NCBI GenBank assembly: GCA_025201345.1 | Contig: JAIXMG010000027.1 | Location: 445,124-509,123 of the forward strand | Reading direction: 5' to 3' | DNA: 64,000 nucleotides | Source of the DNA: Thamnidium elegans | Taxonomy: Eukaryota; Mucoromycota; Mucoromycetes; Mucorales; Mucoraceae | In this document: in pieces, positions 9,839 to 19,187 of the stretch | How positions within the stretch are numbered: the stretch's first letter is position 1 | How the letters are laid out: every line of letters begins with the position of its first letter | The notes under the pieces: model-generated | Database searches by the model: none | The model's input: only the letters and a program-made list of their open reading frames with translations | What the model was told of the DNA's origin: nothing | Position numbers and translations under genes: made by a program

Positions 9839-10559
9839 TGTGACGAGGAGATTTTGGTGACGTAATTGCTTTAGTAACACTTTCACACGTGACATTCACG
9901 TGTTTTGAATCTTTGAGTGCTATGTGGTGTATTTAGTGAATAGTTATAATAGTTTTGCCGTGGTTTATATATTCTTGTTTAAGTTCCGAACTTCTGGTCC
10001 TGTCTGTGTTTCTTTTTTTTTGATGTTCTCGGCGTTTGTATATTCGCGATTATAGATCAAATCGTGTTTACTTTGGTTCTTATCACTTCTTTTGTTACTC
10101 TTTTTTTTGTTGTCGTTTTTCTCTCGGACTTGTATTTTACTTAATTATTGATCATTTCGTGTTTACTTTGGTTCCTGTCGCTACTTGTTACTTTATTTTA
10201 CTGATTCGTTGTAAATTTTTCCTGTCTTACTTTAAATAATTATGAACAACTTTAATAGATAATATAGATATTATTTTAGAATTGAAAACTATTTAAGAAA
10301 AACGCATAATTATGAAATAATAAATATATTTTTACTCTCGGGAATATAACTTTTAAATCGTAAATCGATTTTTTGTTCCTTTACCTTATTTTAATACTAC
10401 TTTCGCAGATTTCGAAAGCTTACTAGTGCAAACTCCCTCTCTGTTGTCTATATTATTTATAACTTTAGTCTTACAGTCTCCTTCTGTTATTTATTTTATA
10501 TTTGTTTATCCTCGTCCTCTGTATACAAGGTAAACATAAGACTCCAGACAACCTTATCA
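9839..10559 (+). repeat. 5' LTR of G1
   Basis: 721 bp, starts TGTGACGAGG and ends CCTTATCA; the same length and, by eye, identical to 18464-19184. Near-identity implies recent insertion. Confidence 0.93.
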
Positions 10560-10561
10560 AG

Positions 10562-10579
10562 TGGTCCGATCAACCAGAT
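10562..10579 (+). promoter_or_regulatory. Primer binding site of G1
   Basis: Two bases after the LTR the sequence reads TGGTCCGATCAACC. TGG complements the CCA end of a tRNA. I cannot say which tRNA. Confidence 0.55.
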
Positions 10580-10632
10580 ATAGTATACTGAACTACATAC
10601 AAGTTATTTTGTTATTTAGTGTTATTTGAAAT

Positions 10633-11613
10633 ATGTTGTCAAAAAACGAACCTGAAGTTACTATGTTGTCCAAAAAGTTTAATTGGCGTGTTAGCGTGCC
10701 TAAGGAATTCTCTGGTGTATCCGTTGCTGGTGAAGATTTGGGAAATGAAGCCTTTGCTTGGTTAAAGAAAATGGAACGATTGAAGGGCTCCGCTAAACTC
10801 TCGGATGAAGAAATTTTGTTCCTGGTCGGTGACCATTTAACTAAGAAGGCTGAAACCTGGTTTAACGTAGTAGGAATTAAGGCTACCTCTTGGGATCTCT
10901 TTGTCGCTGCGTTCAAAAAGCAATACCTTGTTGACCAAGAAGATAAGTGGTGGTGGCAGCTACAAAATATGAAGCAAAAGGAAGATGACACTATCGATGA
11001 TGTGGCGTTGAAGATGGAAGAATTGTTTGAACTGCTTGAAAATAGAAATGCTGCCTTCCAGGTTAGAACCTTTTTGTCTGCTATTCGTCCAAGTATCGGT
11101 TTTGAAGTTGAAAAGGAAGGTACTCCTGCTAATTTTCAAGACGCAAAGAATAAGGCCAAACAAATTGAAAAGAGCTTAAGGAAATATGAAGCTGGTAATT
11201 TTGTTGATGGTGCTGTCTATGCTGAGAAAATGAACAATTACAAGTCTGATCCGGTTGAAAAGAAGAACAGTGCTAGTTTTTCTGATGTTAATAGTATTGC
11301 TGGTTCTGAAGTTTCTTCCTTGGTTGCTAAGCTGGAACAATTGAGTATCAATTTGGTGAAACTTAATGAAGGTGTTATTCAACAACAACGTCAAGCTGTT
11401 ACAAGACCTCAGTATAATAATAATCCTGTGCCTTCTGGTCCTCGTGTGTTCACTTGTTTCTATTGTCGTGATGAAGGACATAAGAAATATGATTGTCCCA
11501 AATTCTTACGTGATCAAGGTCAAGCTCCTTCTCCTGCTACTGGTAGTAACAATATACCGATCGGTAATGGCGCCTCTTCTAATGATTCGGGAAAAGGGAA
11601 CGAGCATCAGTAA
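10633..11613 (+). CDS. Gag polyprotein of G1
   Basis: 326 residues. The capsid-like region (about residues 20-190) has the retrotransposon gag pattern, with AETWFNVVG and WDLFVAAFKKQYL. A single zinc knuckle CFYCRDEGHKKYDC (CX2CX4HX4C, about residues 274-287) would bind genomic RNA. The frame ends at a TAA (11611). A heptamer GGGAAAA at 11589-11595 is positioned as G GGA AAA in the gag frame, and a -1 slip there leads directly into the next frame, so Gag-Pol may be made by frameshifting. Confidence 0.9.
   Translation: MLSKNEPEVTMLSKKFNWRVSVPKEFSGVSVAGEDLGNEAFAWLKKMERLKGSAKLSDEEILFLVGDHLTKKAETWFNVVGIKATSWDLFVAAFKKQYLVDQEDKWWWQLQNMKQKEDDTIDDVALKMEELFELLENRNAAFQVRTFLSAIRPSIGFEVEKEGTPANFQDAKNKAKQIEKSLRKYEAGNFVDGAVYAEKMNNYKSDPVEKKNSASFSDVNSIAGSEVSSLVAKLEQLSINLVKLNEGVIQQQRQAVTRPQYNNNPVPSGPRVFTCFYCRDEGHKKYDCPKFLRDQGQAPSPATGSNNIPIGNGASSNDSGKGNEHQ
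11589..11595 (+). promoter_or_regulatory. Putative -1 ribosomal frameshift heptamer
   Basis: GGGAAAA matches X XXY YYZ and is in phase with gag codons (TCG GGA AAA). Reading on in the -1 frame gives RERASVNSEV and runs open through 12257. Confidence 0.55.
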
Positions 11614-12257
11614 ATTCTGAGGTTACTGGTGTTCTCAATTTAAATAAAAATCCTCAAGAAATTAAATTGGTTGAAGTTGTAACGAATGCAGCTAATTCAG
11701 TCATTCCGAATGAAGTTTTTGCTAATGGTGTGAAAAGAAGAGCTGTTGTCTCTCCTTCTATTGAAGCTGTTTCTGGTAGTGCTGTTCCTGTCATCGTTAA
11801 AAGGAAGGTGGAAGTGAAGAAGAAACCACGTCAAAACGCTAGACGATTTCCGGTAAAGTTAAAAAGGTCAAAAATTTGGTCCCGTTTATTAAGCACTGAA
11901 TCTGGTCTTTCAGTTGCTGAGTGGTTGTCTCTTGATAAAGAAGCTGCTTCTGAAGTTATTGATGGTATTCGTTTCTTAAAAGAATCAAGGATCAAGAAGG
12001 CGAGTGCTAATCTAACTGCTGGTAAAACTACTGGTGTCGGTGTTCCTGTTATTCCTGGTGCTGTTTTTAATCCTGGTTTTGGTGCTTCTAGTAGTAATGG
12101 TATTGATCCGAACGTGAACGCTGGAGATATGATGGTGAATAAGGTGATGGTTGATAGCGAAGAATCTTCTGTTGAATCAGACAGTGAGGTTGATTCAGAC
12201 TCTGAAAATGTTAGAGAATTATCATCGTTTTCTGGAAGGATATCTATGATCCCTTAA
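11596..12257 (+). CDS. N-terminal part of G1 pol (truncated by insertion)
   Basis: This is the -1 frame relative to gag and is open from the frameshift site; the first start-like codon is at 11667. The product is a basic, then very acidic linker (ESDSEVDSDSE) with no catalytic motif, as expected for a spacer before the protease. The frame is cut at 12236-12257, where the 250-bp direct repeat begins and supplies a stop. The acidic theme resumes at 14756 (EENESDLEFSDVES), which supports one original coding region, although the frames on the two sides differ by -1. Confidence 0.6.
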
Positions 12258-12484
12258 TCAATTATTTTCAATAAATATATCTTTTTATATTATCGGATAT
12301 ACTACATTTTTAAAATTAACATATCGTCTTTATATTCTATAGATATAAATAAATCAGAATTATATATATAAAATAAATTATTTTATCACAAGAGCAAACC
12401 TTTTAGTTTTGGATAAAGATCAACATTTTATTTATGATGTATTTTAAATAATGTTTTAATTTATAATATAAAAGGATATCCGTC
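12235..12484 (+). repeat. 250-bp direct repeat R1 flanking the passenger gene
   Basis: Identical by eye to 14489-14738 (offset 2254). It starts GAAGGATATCTATGATCCC and ends AAGGATATCCGTC, so it carries AAGGATATC near both ends. This looks like a 9-bp target duplication around a ~230-bp insert that was itself later duplicated. It has no TIR and no ORF. Confidence 0.85.
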
Positions 12485-12988
12485 TTACTCCAGAGAAAGA
12501 AACGAAAAAAAAGAGAAAGCTACCCGAGATAGTCTTTACTCTCTCAAAAAATTATGGAAACAATAGGTCTTTGGAATTCTTTTAATTGGTATTTGTACAA
12601 ACCCTTTATTATTATTCATTTTTTGTCTTTTTTACATACTGTTTTTCTTATTAGCATATAGTTAAATCAATATAGTTGTATCTTAGGTGATACCTTCCCC
12701 CTCTGGCCAGATGGTTTTTTTGTTTTTTTATTTATTTTATTTAGAATACTAATAGAGTAGATCTATTTAATATAATGAAAAGTTTACAAAAGGATTTCAT
12801 AAATTAAATAAAACAGATTGTGTGCACTCAATCATCAATTGGTTCATATTGATTTTTATTTTAATAATTTATTTCTTTTAAAAACAAGAATATTTAAAAA
12901 ATACTTTTGTTTTCCATTTATCTTTTTTTATAAATTGTAAATTCAATTATTTTCAGAAAACTATGTAATAAACTATAAATTTAATAAT
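12485..12988. other. 3' flank of the passenger transposase
   Basis: AT-rich, no ORF. It contains CTCTGGCCAGATGG near 12703. I could not match its start to an inverted copy at the other end of the passenger (14429-14488). Confidence 0.4.
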
Positions 12989-14428
12989 TTATTTCTTCCA
13001 ATAATCAATAATAATTTTACTTTCATTAAAACGAGAATAATGTAACCATTGATTTTCTGAATCTGGATAGTTTTTCCATTTAACTAAATAAATACTATCT
13101 TCTACAACTAATCCTTTGTGATCAAGTATATCTTCTACTTCAAAATTATCAAGATTATTATTATCCATATTTTCTTCCATGTCCATATTATCTATTAAAC
13201 TATTGATTTTTGGACTTTGAGTAATATTTTGTAATTGTAGACCAATAAACTGTTGTTGTAATAATGTCATTTTTTCTAAATTATTTATTCTTTCTGTTAT
13301 TTTAGGCTGCATTATTTTTATAGAATCTAAATTATTTAAAATAATATCATTGTATTCATAATCAAATTGATCATTTAGCCAATATGCATGAAAATCAAAT
13401 ACATCAAGTTTGTTTAATTCTACAAATTTTTTTACATTTAACAAAACAGATGCAATTTTCATTTGAATATTAAAATTTTTTATATCTGTGGTAATAAAAG
13501 ACTTCGTATTATTCAACCTTTCAAATGTATGCCCTATATCAGCGAAACATTTCTCCATTTTAGAACGAAATCCACCAAACTGATCATTATAGTTTAATTC
13601 AATTTCATTTAAATTAATACCGATCTCTTTCCTAATTGGAAATACAAAGTTGTGGTTGTTTAGATTAGAATTATTTATTATATTATTAACAAACAATGTG
13701 TAGCCACCATCTAATGCAATACAATCCATTTCATTAATCTTGTTATATATATTCATATCTGTTAACATTGTTCCATCATTTCCAATGCTACAAGGTTGAC
13801 TTTTGGAAACAAATAGTATAAATCCATTATTATCTAGGGATACTTGTGTTCTAAATCCATTTCTTTTTAATTTGTAACTATAAAATTGAGATTTATCTTT
13901 CGATCCATAAACAATTCCTTTTGTATCATGCCCGTCAATATGTAAAGTCACTTGATTAAATAAAGTAGGGTTGTTCAAGTGTCCATTCATAATTCTAATA
14001 TTTATATTTGAAAACATATTTGATAATGAATAATCAATAACTTTATTTAATTTAGAAATTCTATCATCATTATAGAATCTTCGATAAATATCATGAAATG
14101 TGCTTTTACTAATATATTTATCCATATCTTCAAAAGGAATACTTTTAACTATAAAATAGAGCACTAATAATCCTTTTTCTATATTATTATAAGGTCCTGG
14201 ATAATCTTGATCTCCAAATAAAATTGTAAGAAAAAAATATGTAGGTATTATACCTAATCTATTCATTATTTCTGTTTTTATTTCTATATAATTATTAACA
14301 CTTGACTTTTTTCTTGTATGATTTACTTTTTTATTTATCTTAGGCCATCCATAGTTTAAAAATTTCCAATATTCTTTTGTAATATTATTGTATTCTTTAT
14401 TAACATTCTCTTTAATATCATAGTTCAT
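12989..14428 (-). CDS. DDE transposase (Harbinger-like DDE_Tnp_4 fold) with C-terminal chromodomain
   Basis: 479 residues, one intact ORF, antisense to its host element G1. The candidate catalytic residues are D165 (IDGHDTKG), D240 (ALDGGYTLF) and E292 (KMEKCF), with VSLDNNGFIL between them. This matches the DDE_Tnp_4 layout of PIF/Harbinger-type transposases, in which the second acidic residue sits in a GDxGY-like motif. The last ~50 residues (about 431-479) are a chromodomain: FEVEDILDHKG, YLVKWKNYP, WLHYSRF. Chromodomains read methylated histone tails and are usual in gypsy integrases, so a fusion to this class of transposase suggests chromatin-guided insertion. It is flanked by 250-bp direct repeats and lies between gag and pol. 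Codon use is much more AT-rich than that of the surrounding G1 genes. The family assignment is from motif order only. Confidence 0.6.
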   Translation of the reverse strand: MNYDIKENVNKEYNNITKEYWKFLNYGWPKINKKVNHTRKKSSVNNYIEIKTEIMNRLGIIPTYFFLTILFGDQDYPGPYNNIEKGLLVLYFIVKSIPFEDMDKYISKSTFHDIYRRFYNDDRISKLNKVIDYSLSNMFSNINIRIMNGHLNNPTLFNQVTLHIDGHDTKGIVYGSKDKSQFYSYKLKRNGFRTQVSLDNNGFILFVSKSQPCSIGNDGTMLTDMNIYNKINEMDCIALDGGYTLFVNNIINNSNLNNHNFVFPIRKEIGINLNEIELNYNDQFGGFRSKMEKCFADIGHTFERLNNTKSFITTDIKNFNIQMKIASVLLNVKKFVELNKLDVFDFHAYWLNDQFDYEYNDIILNNLDSIKIMQPKITERINNLEKMTLLQQQFIGLQLQNITQSPKINSLIDNMDMEENMDNNNLDNFEVEDILDHKGLVVEDSIYLVKWKNYPDSENQWLHYSRFNESKIIIDYWKK

Positions 14429-14488
14429 TTATTATTGTATTTTAAAATTCAATTTATTTATAAAAATAGTTACCAACTCTCACTAGAA

Positions 14489-14738
14489 GAAGGATATCTA
14501 TGATCCCTTAATCAATTATTTTCAATAAATATATCTTTTTATATTATCGGATATACTACATTTTTAAAATTAACATATCGTCTTTATATTCTATAGATAT
14601 AAATAAATCAGAATTATATATATAAAATAAATTATTTTATCACAAGAGCAAACCTTTTAGTTTTGGATAAAGATCAACATTTTATTTATGATGTATTTTA
14701 AATAATGTTTTAATTTATAATATAAAAGGATATCCGTC
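14489..14738 (+). repeat. 250-bp direct repeat R2 flanking the passenger gene
   Basis: Second copy of 12235-12484. The pol reading frame emerges from its right edge. Confidence 0.85.
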
Positions 14739-14755
14739 CTGGTGAATCTATAGGC

Positions 14756-16819
14756 GTGGTTGAAGAGGAAAATGAATCTGATCTTGAGTTTAGTGATGTT
14801 GAATCAGTTTACCGATACCCGTATGACCTACAAAAAATGAAATCTGGCTCTCCTCTCCGTGGTGCTATTAGTATTAATGGCAAAACTATTGAAGCTGTTT
14901 TCGATACTGGAGCGTCTGTCTCTATTTTAGGTTCCAAGATTTGTTCTGATTTAGGTCTGGTTCCGAATGGTGATCGTTTGCATCTTGTTGGGTTTAACCA
15001 AGATAAGGATAAACCTACTGCTTCAAGTGTTGTAATGGACGTACCTATTAATATCGGCGGTAAAATACGACCTGAACATATGGCTGTGCAAACGAATGGT
15101 GGTAGTGATATTTGTCTTCTTGGTATTCCTTGGTTTCAAGCGTATGGTATCTCTTTGGATCTCCAAAGGTCACAAATTAAGGTCCCTACTTGTGATGGTA
15201 TGATCAAGATCCAAGGACGTACTTCCCAAATTAGAAGGTCTCAAACTGAACAAGAAGTTTATTTGGTTTCGGCAAGCCAGAAGTTTTGTTCAAGTCTAGA
15301 AGATGATCTGATTCCTGTTGGTGAAGAAGGTGATCTTGGTTTTGACAAGTCTGAGAAATTAGAATTTAATGCTGAAAACATTTCTGAAGGTGTTACCGAT
15401 GAATTAAAGTCTGTAGTGGAAAAATATAAAAATTGTTTTTCTGAAGTCTCTGGTCTCACTTGTATCCGTGGTTACTCAGCTAAGATTAGGCTGAAGGAAG
15501 GTGCTGTTCCGGTTCGTCGTCGTCCTTTTCGTTTGGGCTGGTCTGATCAAGAACTGGTAGATGCTCATGTACAAGAAATGCTTGATCTGGATATAATTGA
15601 ACCTTCAAATGGTGAGTGGTCTAGTTGTCTTTTCTTGGTGAACAAAAAAGAGACTTCTGTAAAACGCCCAGTAGTTGATTTTAGATCCGTGAACAAAATG
15701 ATCATTCAGGAAAACTTTCCTACCGCTACCGTATCCGAATTAATTGAAACTGTTGGTAGTGCTAAGGTTTTCTCTACCTTTGATTGTACTTCTGGGTATC
15801 ATCAACTGGAATTAGACAAGGATGGTGCCGAAGTAACTGGTTTTATCACGAGTAGAGGTGCGTTTAGGTATAAACGTCTAGCTCAAGGTCTTACTATTGG
15901 TTGTGCTCAGTTCCAAAGAGTTATGTCTTCAATTTTTCAAGAATTTATTGGGAAATTTGTTTCAGTATTTTTGGATGATATATTGGTTTTCTCTCAGAAC
16001 ATGAAAGAACATAAAGAACATCTAGAATTAATATTTGAAGCCTGCGTCAAGTCCAATTTAAAGCTCAAGAGAAAAAAATGTTTCTTTGGTCAAGAAAATG
16101 TAGAATACTTAGGTCATGTCTTAGGTGCTCAAGGAAATCGCCCTGGGGATCGTAATGTGGTCAAAATACAAAACTTCCCAGAACCCCAAAATGCTACTGA
16201 TGTAAGGTCTTTCCTCGGTTTAAGTGGGTACTATAGAAAATACGTGCATCGCTATGGAGAAGTGGCTGAACCTTTGAATCGTCTAACAAGGAAAAATTGT
16301 AATTTCGTTTGGACACAAGAACAGCAAGACTCCTTTGATTATCTTAAAAATGCGCTTGCTACTGCTCCCATCTTGGCTTCTCCTTTACGATCTGCTGTAC
16401 AATGTATCACTTGTGATGCTTCTAACAAAGGTATTTCTTTTATTGCGTCTCAATTTGATTCTTGGGAAGGTATGGAAAATGAACAAGTGTTGTCCTATGG
16501 TTCGCGTGGTCTACACGGTGGTGAAAGAAATTTTTCGATTCATCATTTGGAAGCGCTCAGTTTGGTATGTGGTGTTAAATACTTCAAACACTGGTTAAAA
16601 GGAAGAAAATTTCTGTTGGTTACCGACCATAGCTCGTTGGTGTATATATTTGCGAACCCTAAGGGTACTCCGAAACTATCACGTTGGTCAGCTTGCCTAA
16701 TGGAGTACGATTTTGAGGTCCGTTTTCGTCCTGGAAAAACTAATCCTGCTGATCCCTTGTCGCGGAAGTTGATTGATCTTGAAGTTGGAAATTTAGATGA
16801 CATTAGGAAGATTGTTTAA
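14756..16819 (+). CDS. G1 pol: protease, reverse transcriptase, RNase H
   Basis: 687 residues, no ATG needed (the frame opens out of the repeat). The aspartic protease has VFDTGASVSILG (about residues 47-58). The reverse transcriptase spans about residues 240-430 with FRSVNKM, STFDCTSGYHQLEL and the catalytic VFLDDILVFS. RNase H has ITCDASNKGISF and VTDHSSLVYIF. Translation stops at 16819 after RNase H; integrase lies in a separate ORF 264 nt on. The protein converts element RNA to DNA in the cytoplasmic particle. Confidence 0.93.
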   Translation: MVEEENESDLEFSDVESVYRYPYDLQKMKSGSPLRGAISINGKTIEAVFDTGASVSILGSKICSDLGLVPNGDRLHLVGFNQDKDKPTASSVVMDVPINIGGKIRPEHMAVQTNGGSDICLLGIPWFQAYGISLDLQRSQIKVPTCDGMIKIQGRTSQIRRSQTEQEVYLVSASQKFCSSLEDDLIPVGEEGDLGFDKSEKLEFNAENISEGVTDELKSVVEKYKNCFSEVSGLTCIRGYSAKIRLKEGAVPVRRRPFRLGWSDQELVDAHVQEMLDLDIIEPSNGEWSSCLFLVNKKETSVKRPVVDFRSVNKMIIQENFPTATVSELIETVGSAKVFSTFDCTSGYHQLELDKDGAEVTGFITSRGAFRYKRLAQGLTIGCAQFQRVMSSIFQEFIGKFVSVFLDDILVFSQNMKEHKEHLELIFEACVKSNLKLKRKKCFFGQENVEYLGHVLGAQGNRPGDRNVVKIQNFPEPQNATDVRSFLGLSGYYRKYVHRYGEVAEPLNRLTRKNCNFVWTQEQQDSFDYLKNALATAPILASPLRSAVQCITCDASNKGISFIASQFDSWEGMENEQVLSYGSRGLHGGERNFSIHHLEALSLVCGVKYFKHWLKGRKFLLVTDHSSLVYIFANPKGTPKLSRWSACLMEYDFEVRFRPGKTNPADPLSRKLIDLEVGNLDDIRKIV

Positions 16820-17082
16820 ATTTTTTTTTTTTGTTGTTATAAAAATTTTTTTTTTTTGTGTCATAAATTTTTGGATCGTTTATAGAGATCTGAAGAAATC
16901 CTTCTAGTATAAAAATAACTCGTGCATTTTTTTTTTTAATAAAATAATCTTATTTACGTCTTTAAAATATTTGTACCCTTCATTTTATTTTCTTCTTGAC
17001 GCTTATATTTATTTTATTTACTTTATTTAATTTTCCCTTTATTTAAAATTTTGACGTTTATATAATTGTATTTATTCACAAG
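16820..17082 (+). other. Non-coding gap between RNase H and integrase of G1 (possible intron)
   Basis: Very T-rich. The bases at 16814 onward read GTTTAA and the last bases are TTATTCACAAG. Removing this stretch as an intron would join the RNase H frame to the integrase frame without shift. An alternative is that integrase is translated from its own mRNA. Confidence 0.35.
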
Positions 17083-18432
17083 ATGGCAGTAATCTCTTTC
17101 CCTTGGTATCTTACTTTATTTAATTTCTTATCAAATGGTTCTTTACCTCTGGACGTTACGAAGGATTTCGCAAGAAGAATACGTTACCGCGCTAAATTAA
17201 TAGTGTTATCCGAAGATGGTCGTGTTTTGGAGAAGAAGACTGGTCGGGAGTTGTTACATGAAGGTAACGCTCTGTCCAAGATTCAAGAAATTCATGAAGA
17301 AGGCCATATGGGTATCAATAATACACTTAACAAGGTATCTCAGTACTTCTTGGTCCATGGTGGTCGTGATTTGGTAGAAGCTGTTGTGAAATCTTGTGAT
17401 ACTTGTCAATTCCGTGCTCGTGCTAAGCACATAAGAAATAACCCAGGTGTTGTTTTCAAAACTCCCCGAGATCCTTTCGTGTTGCTTGGTGTTGATGCTA
17501 TTGGTCCCCTCACTGAAAGCGTAAAAGGAAATCGTTATATCCTTACCGGTATCGATTACTTAACTAGATGGCCAGTTGCCGTTGCAGTACCAAATATTGA
17601 TGAAATAACTACTGGTGAATTCTTATTTAGCATTGTTAAGGATTGGGGTGTACCTCAGTACATATTATCGGATCGTGGTGCAAACTTTATATCTACTTAC
17701 GTTCATGAATTTTTGAAACAGCTTGGTTGTAAGAATATAATGACTACCAGTTATAGACCTCAAACGAATGGTATGATAGAAAGACTAAATCAGACTTTGG
17801 TAGCTGTTCTAACAAAGGTTGCTCGTGACGATGAGTGTTTGGATCGTTGGGACGATTATGTTGACACTGCTCTTATGGTTATTCGCTCTACTAAGAATGC
17901 TAGTACTGGTTATACTCCTAGTTATCTTATGTTTGGTTATGAAATTAAGACTCCTGCTGTTTGGGTAGCTCCCCGTATTGACTTTGTAATTGGTGAAGAA
18001 GAAGAAGAGGTGCGTGATCGAGTCAAGTTGGTGGAAAAGAAGATTGCAGAAATTCGTGAAATTGCTAGGCTTAAATCTGATGAAAGAAAGGTCATTGCGA
18101 AAAGGCGTTACGATAGTCGGGTGGTGTTCAAAAGAACTTTTGAAATTGGTGAAGTAGTTCTGTTGAAGGATGTGGTAGCTAAAACGAAGTTCTCTGATAA
18201 ATGGTTGGGTCCTTTCACCGTCTTGAAGGTAAATAAAAATGGTACTTACCATTTAACGGGTAAAAACAGTTTAAGGTTGAAACATGCGGTAAATGGTGAC
18301 ATGTTGAAATTGTATAGCAAGGAAGTTGAACATATGATTCCGGAAGTTGGCGTGTCAGAAGCAAATGAAGATTTTCAAAGTTGGTTGAGTTCAAGAGTAA
18401 ATTCGTACAGTTTTGTCGAGACTTTTTTGTGA
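17083..18432 (+). CDS. G1 integrase
   Basis: 449 residues from ATG. A zinc-binding HHCC region (GHMGINN ... CDTCQ, about residues 75-110) is followed by the catalytic core D (GVDAIGPL), D (SDRGANF) and E (MIERLNQ). The C-terminal domain has VLLKD...KFSDKWLGPFTV, a GPY/F-like module. There is no chromodomain. It would insert the cDNA, and the element's position beside a tRNA gene suggests it recognises Pol III factors as Ty3 integrase does. The ORF stops 32 bp before the 3' LTR. Confidence 0.92.
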   Translation: MAVISFPWYLTLFNFLSNGSLPLDVTKDFARRIRYRAKLIVLSEDGRVLEKKTGRELLHEGNALSKIQEIHEEGHMGINNTLNKVSQYFLVHGGRDLVEAVVKSCDTCQFRARAKHIRNNPGVVFKTPRDPFVLLGVDAIGPLTESVKGNRYILTGIDYLTRWPVAVAVPNIDEITTGEFLFSIVKDWGVPQYILSDRGANFISTYVHEFLKQLGCKNIMTTSYRPQTNGMIERLNQTLVAVLTKVARDDECLDRWDDYVDTALMVIRSTKNASTGYTPSYLMFGYEIKTPAVWVAPRIDFVIGEEEEEVRDRVKLVEKKIAEIREIARLKSDERKVIAKRRYDSRVVFKRTFEIGEVVLLKDVVAKTKFSDKWLGPFTVLKVNKNGTYHLTGKNSLRLKHAVNGDMLKLYSKEVEHMIPEVGVSEANEDFQSWLSSRVNSYSFVETFL

Positions 18433-18463
18433 AAGTGTGACATAAAGTTTGGTGGGCGGTACT

Positions 18464-19184
18464 TGTGACGAGGAGATTTTGGTGACGTAATTGCTTTAGT
18501 AACACTTTCACACGTGACATTCACGTGTTTTGAATCTTTGAGTGCTATGTGGTGTATTTAGTGAATAGTTATAATAGTTTTGCCGTGGTTTATATATTCT
18601 TGTTTAAGTTCCGAACTTCTGGTCCTGTCTGTGTTTCTTTTTTTTTGATGTTCTCGGCGTTTGTATATTCGCGATTATAGATCAAATCGTGTTTACTTTG
18701 GTTCTTATCACTTCTTTTGTTACTCTTTTTTTTGTTGTCGTTTTTCTCTCGGACTTGTATTTTACTTAATTATTGATCATTTCGTGTTTACTTTGGTTCC
18801 TGTCGCTACTTGTTACTTTATTTTACTGATTCGTTGTAAATTTTTCCTGTCTTACTTTAAATAATTATGAACAACTTTAATAGATAATATAGATATTATT
18901 TTAGAATTGAAAACTATTTAAGAAAAACGCATAATTATGAAATAATAAATATATTTTTACTCTCGGGAATATAACTTTTAAATCGTAAATCGATTTTTTG
19001 TTCCTTTACCTTATTTTAATACTACTTTCGCAGATTTCGAAAGCTTACTAGTGCAAACTCCCTCTCTGTTGTCTATATTATTTATAACTTTAGTCTTACA
19101 GTCTCCTTCTGTTATTTATTTTATATTTGTTTATCCTCGTCCTCTGTATACAAGGTAAACATAAGACTCCAGACAACCTTATCA
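18464..19184 (+). repeat. 3' LTR of G1
   Basis: 721 bp, starts TGTGACGAGG and ends CCTTATCA. It is followed by TCTT, the target duplication, whose last T is the first base of the G2 LTR. Confidence 0.93.
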
Positions 19185-19187
19185 TCT

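Larger units (their letters stand above)
9839..19184 (+). mobile_element. Ty3/gypsy retrotransposon G1 (no chromodomain)
   Basis: A complete element with two 721-bp LTRs (9839-10559 and 18464-19184). The target duplication TCTT lies at 9835-9838 and 19185-19188. Order: LTR, primer site, gag, -1 frame pol start, passenger insertion, protease-RT-RNase H, integrase, polypurine tract (GGTGGGCGG at 18451-18459), LTR. The order RT-RH-INT defines the Ty3/gypsy type. It sits just upstream of tRNA-His, inserted into the same flank as element G2. The passenger transposase between gag and pol would probably abolish normal Gag-Pol expression. Confidence 0.93.

Noticed and set aside
9652..9843. Plus-strand ORF across 9652-9843
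   Set aside because: It is the antisense reading of the tRNA-His gene.
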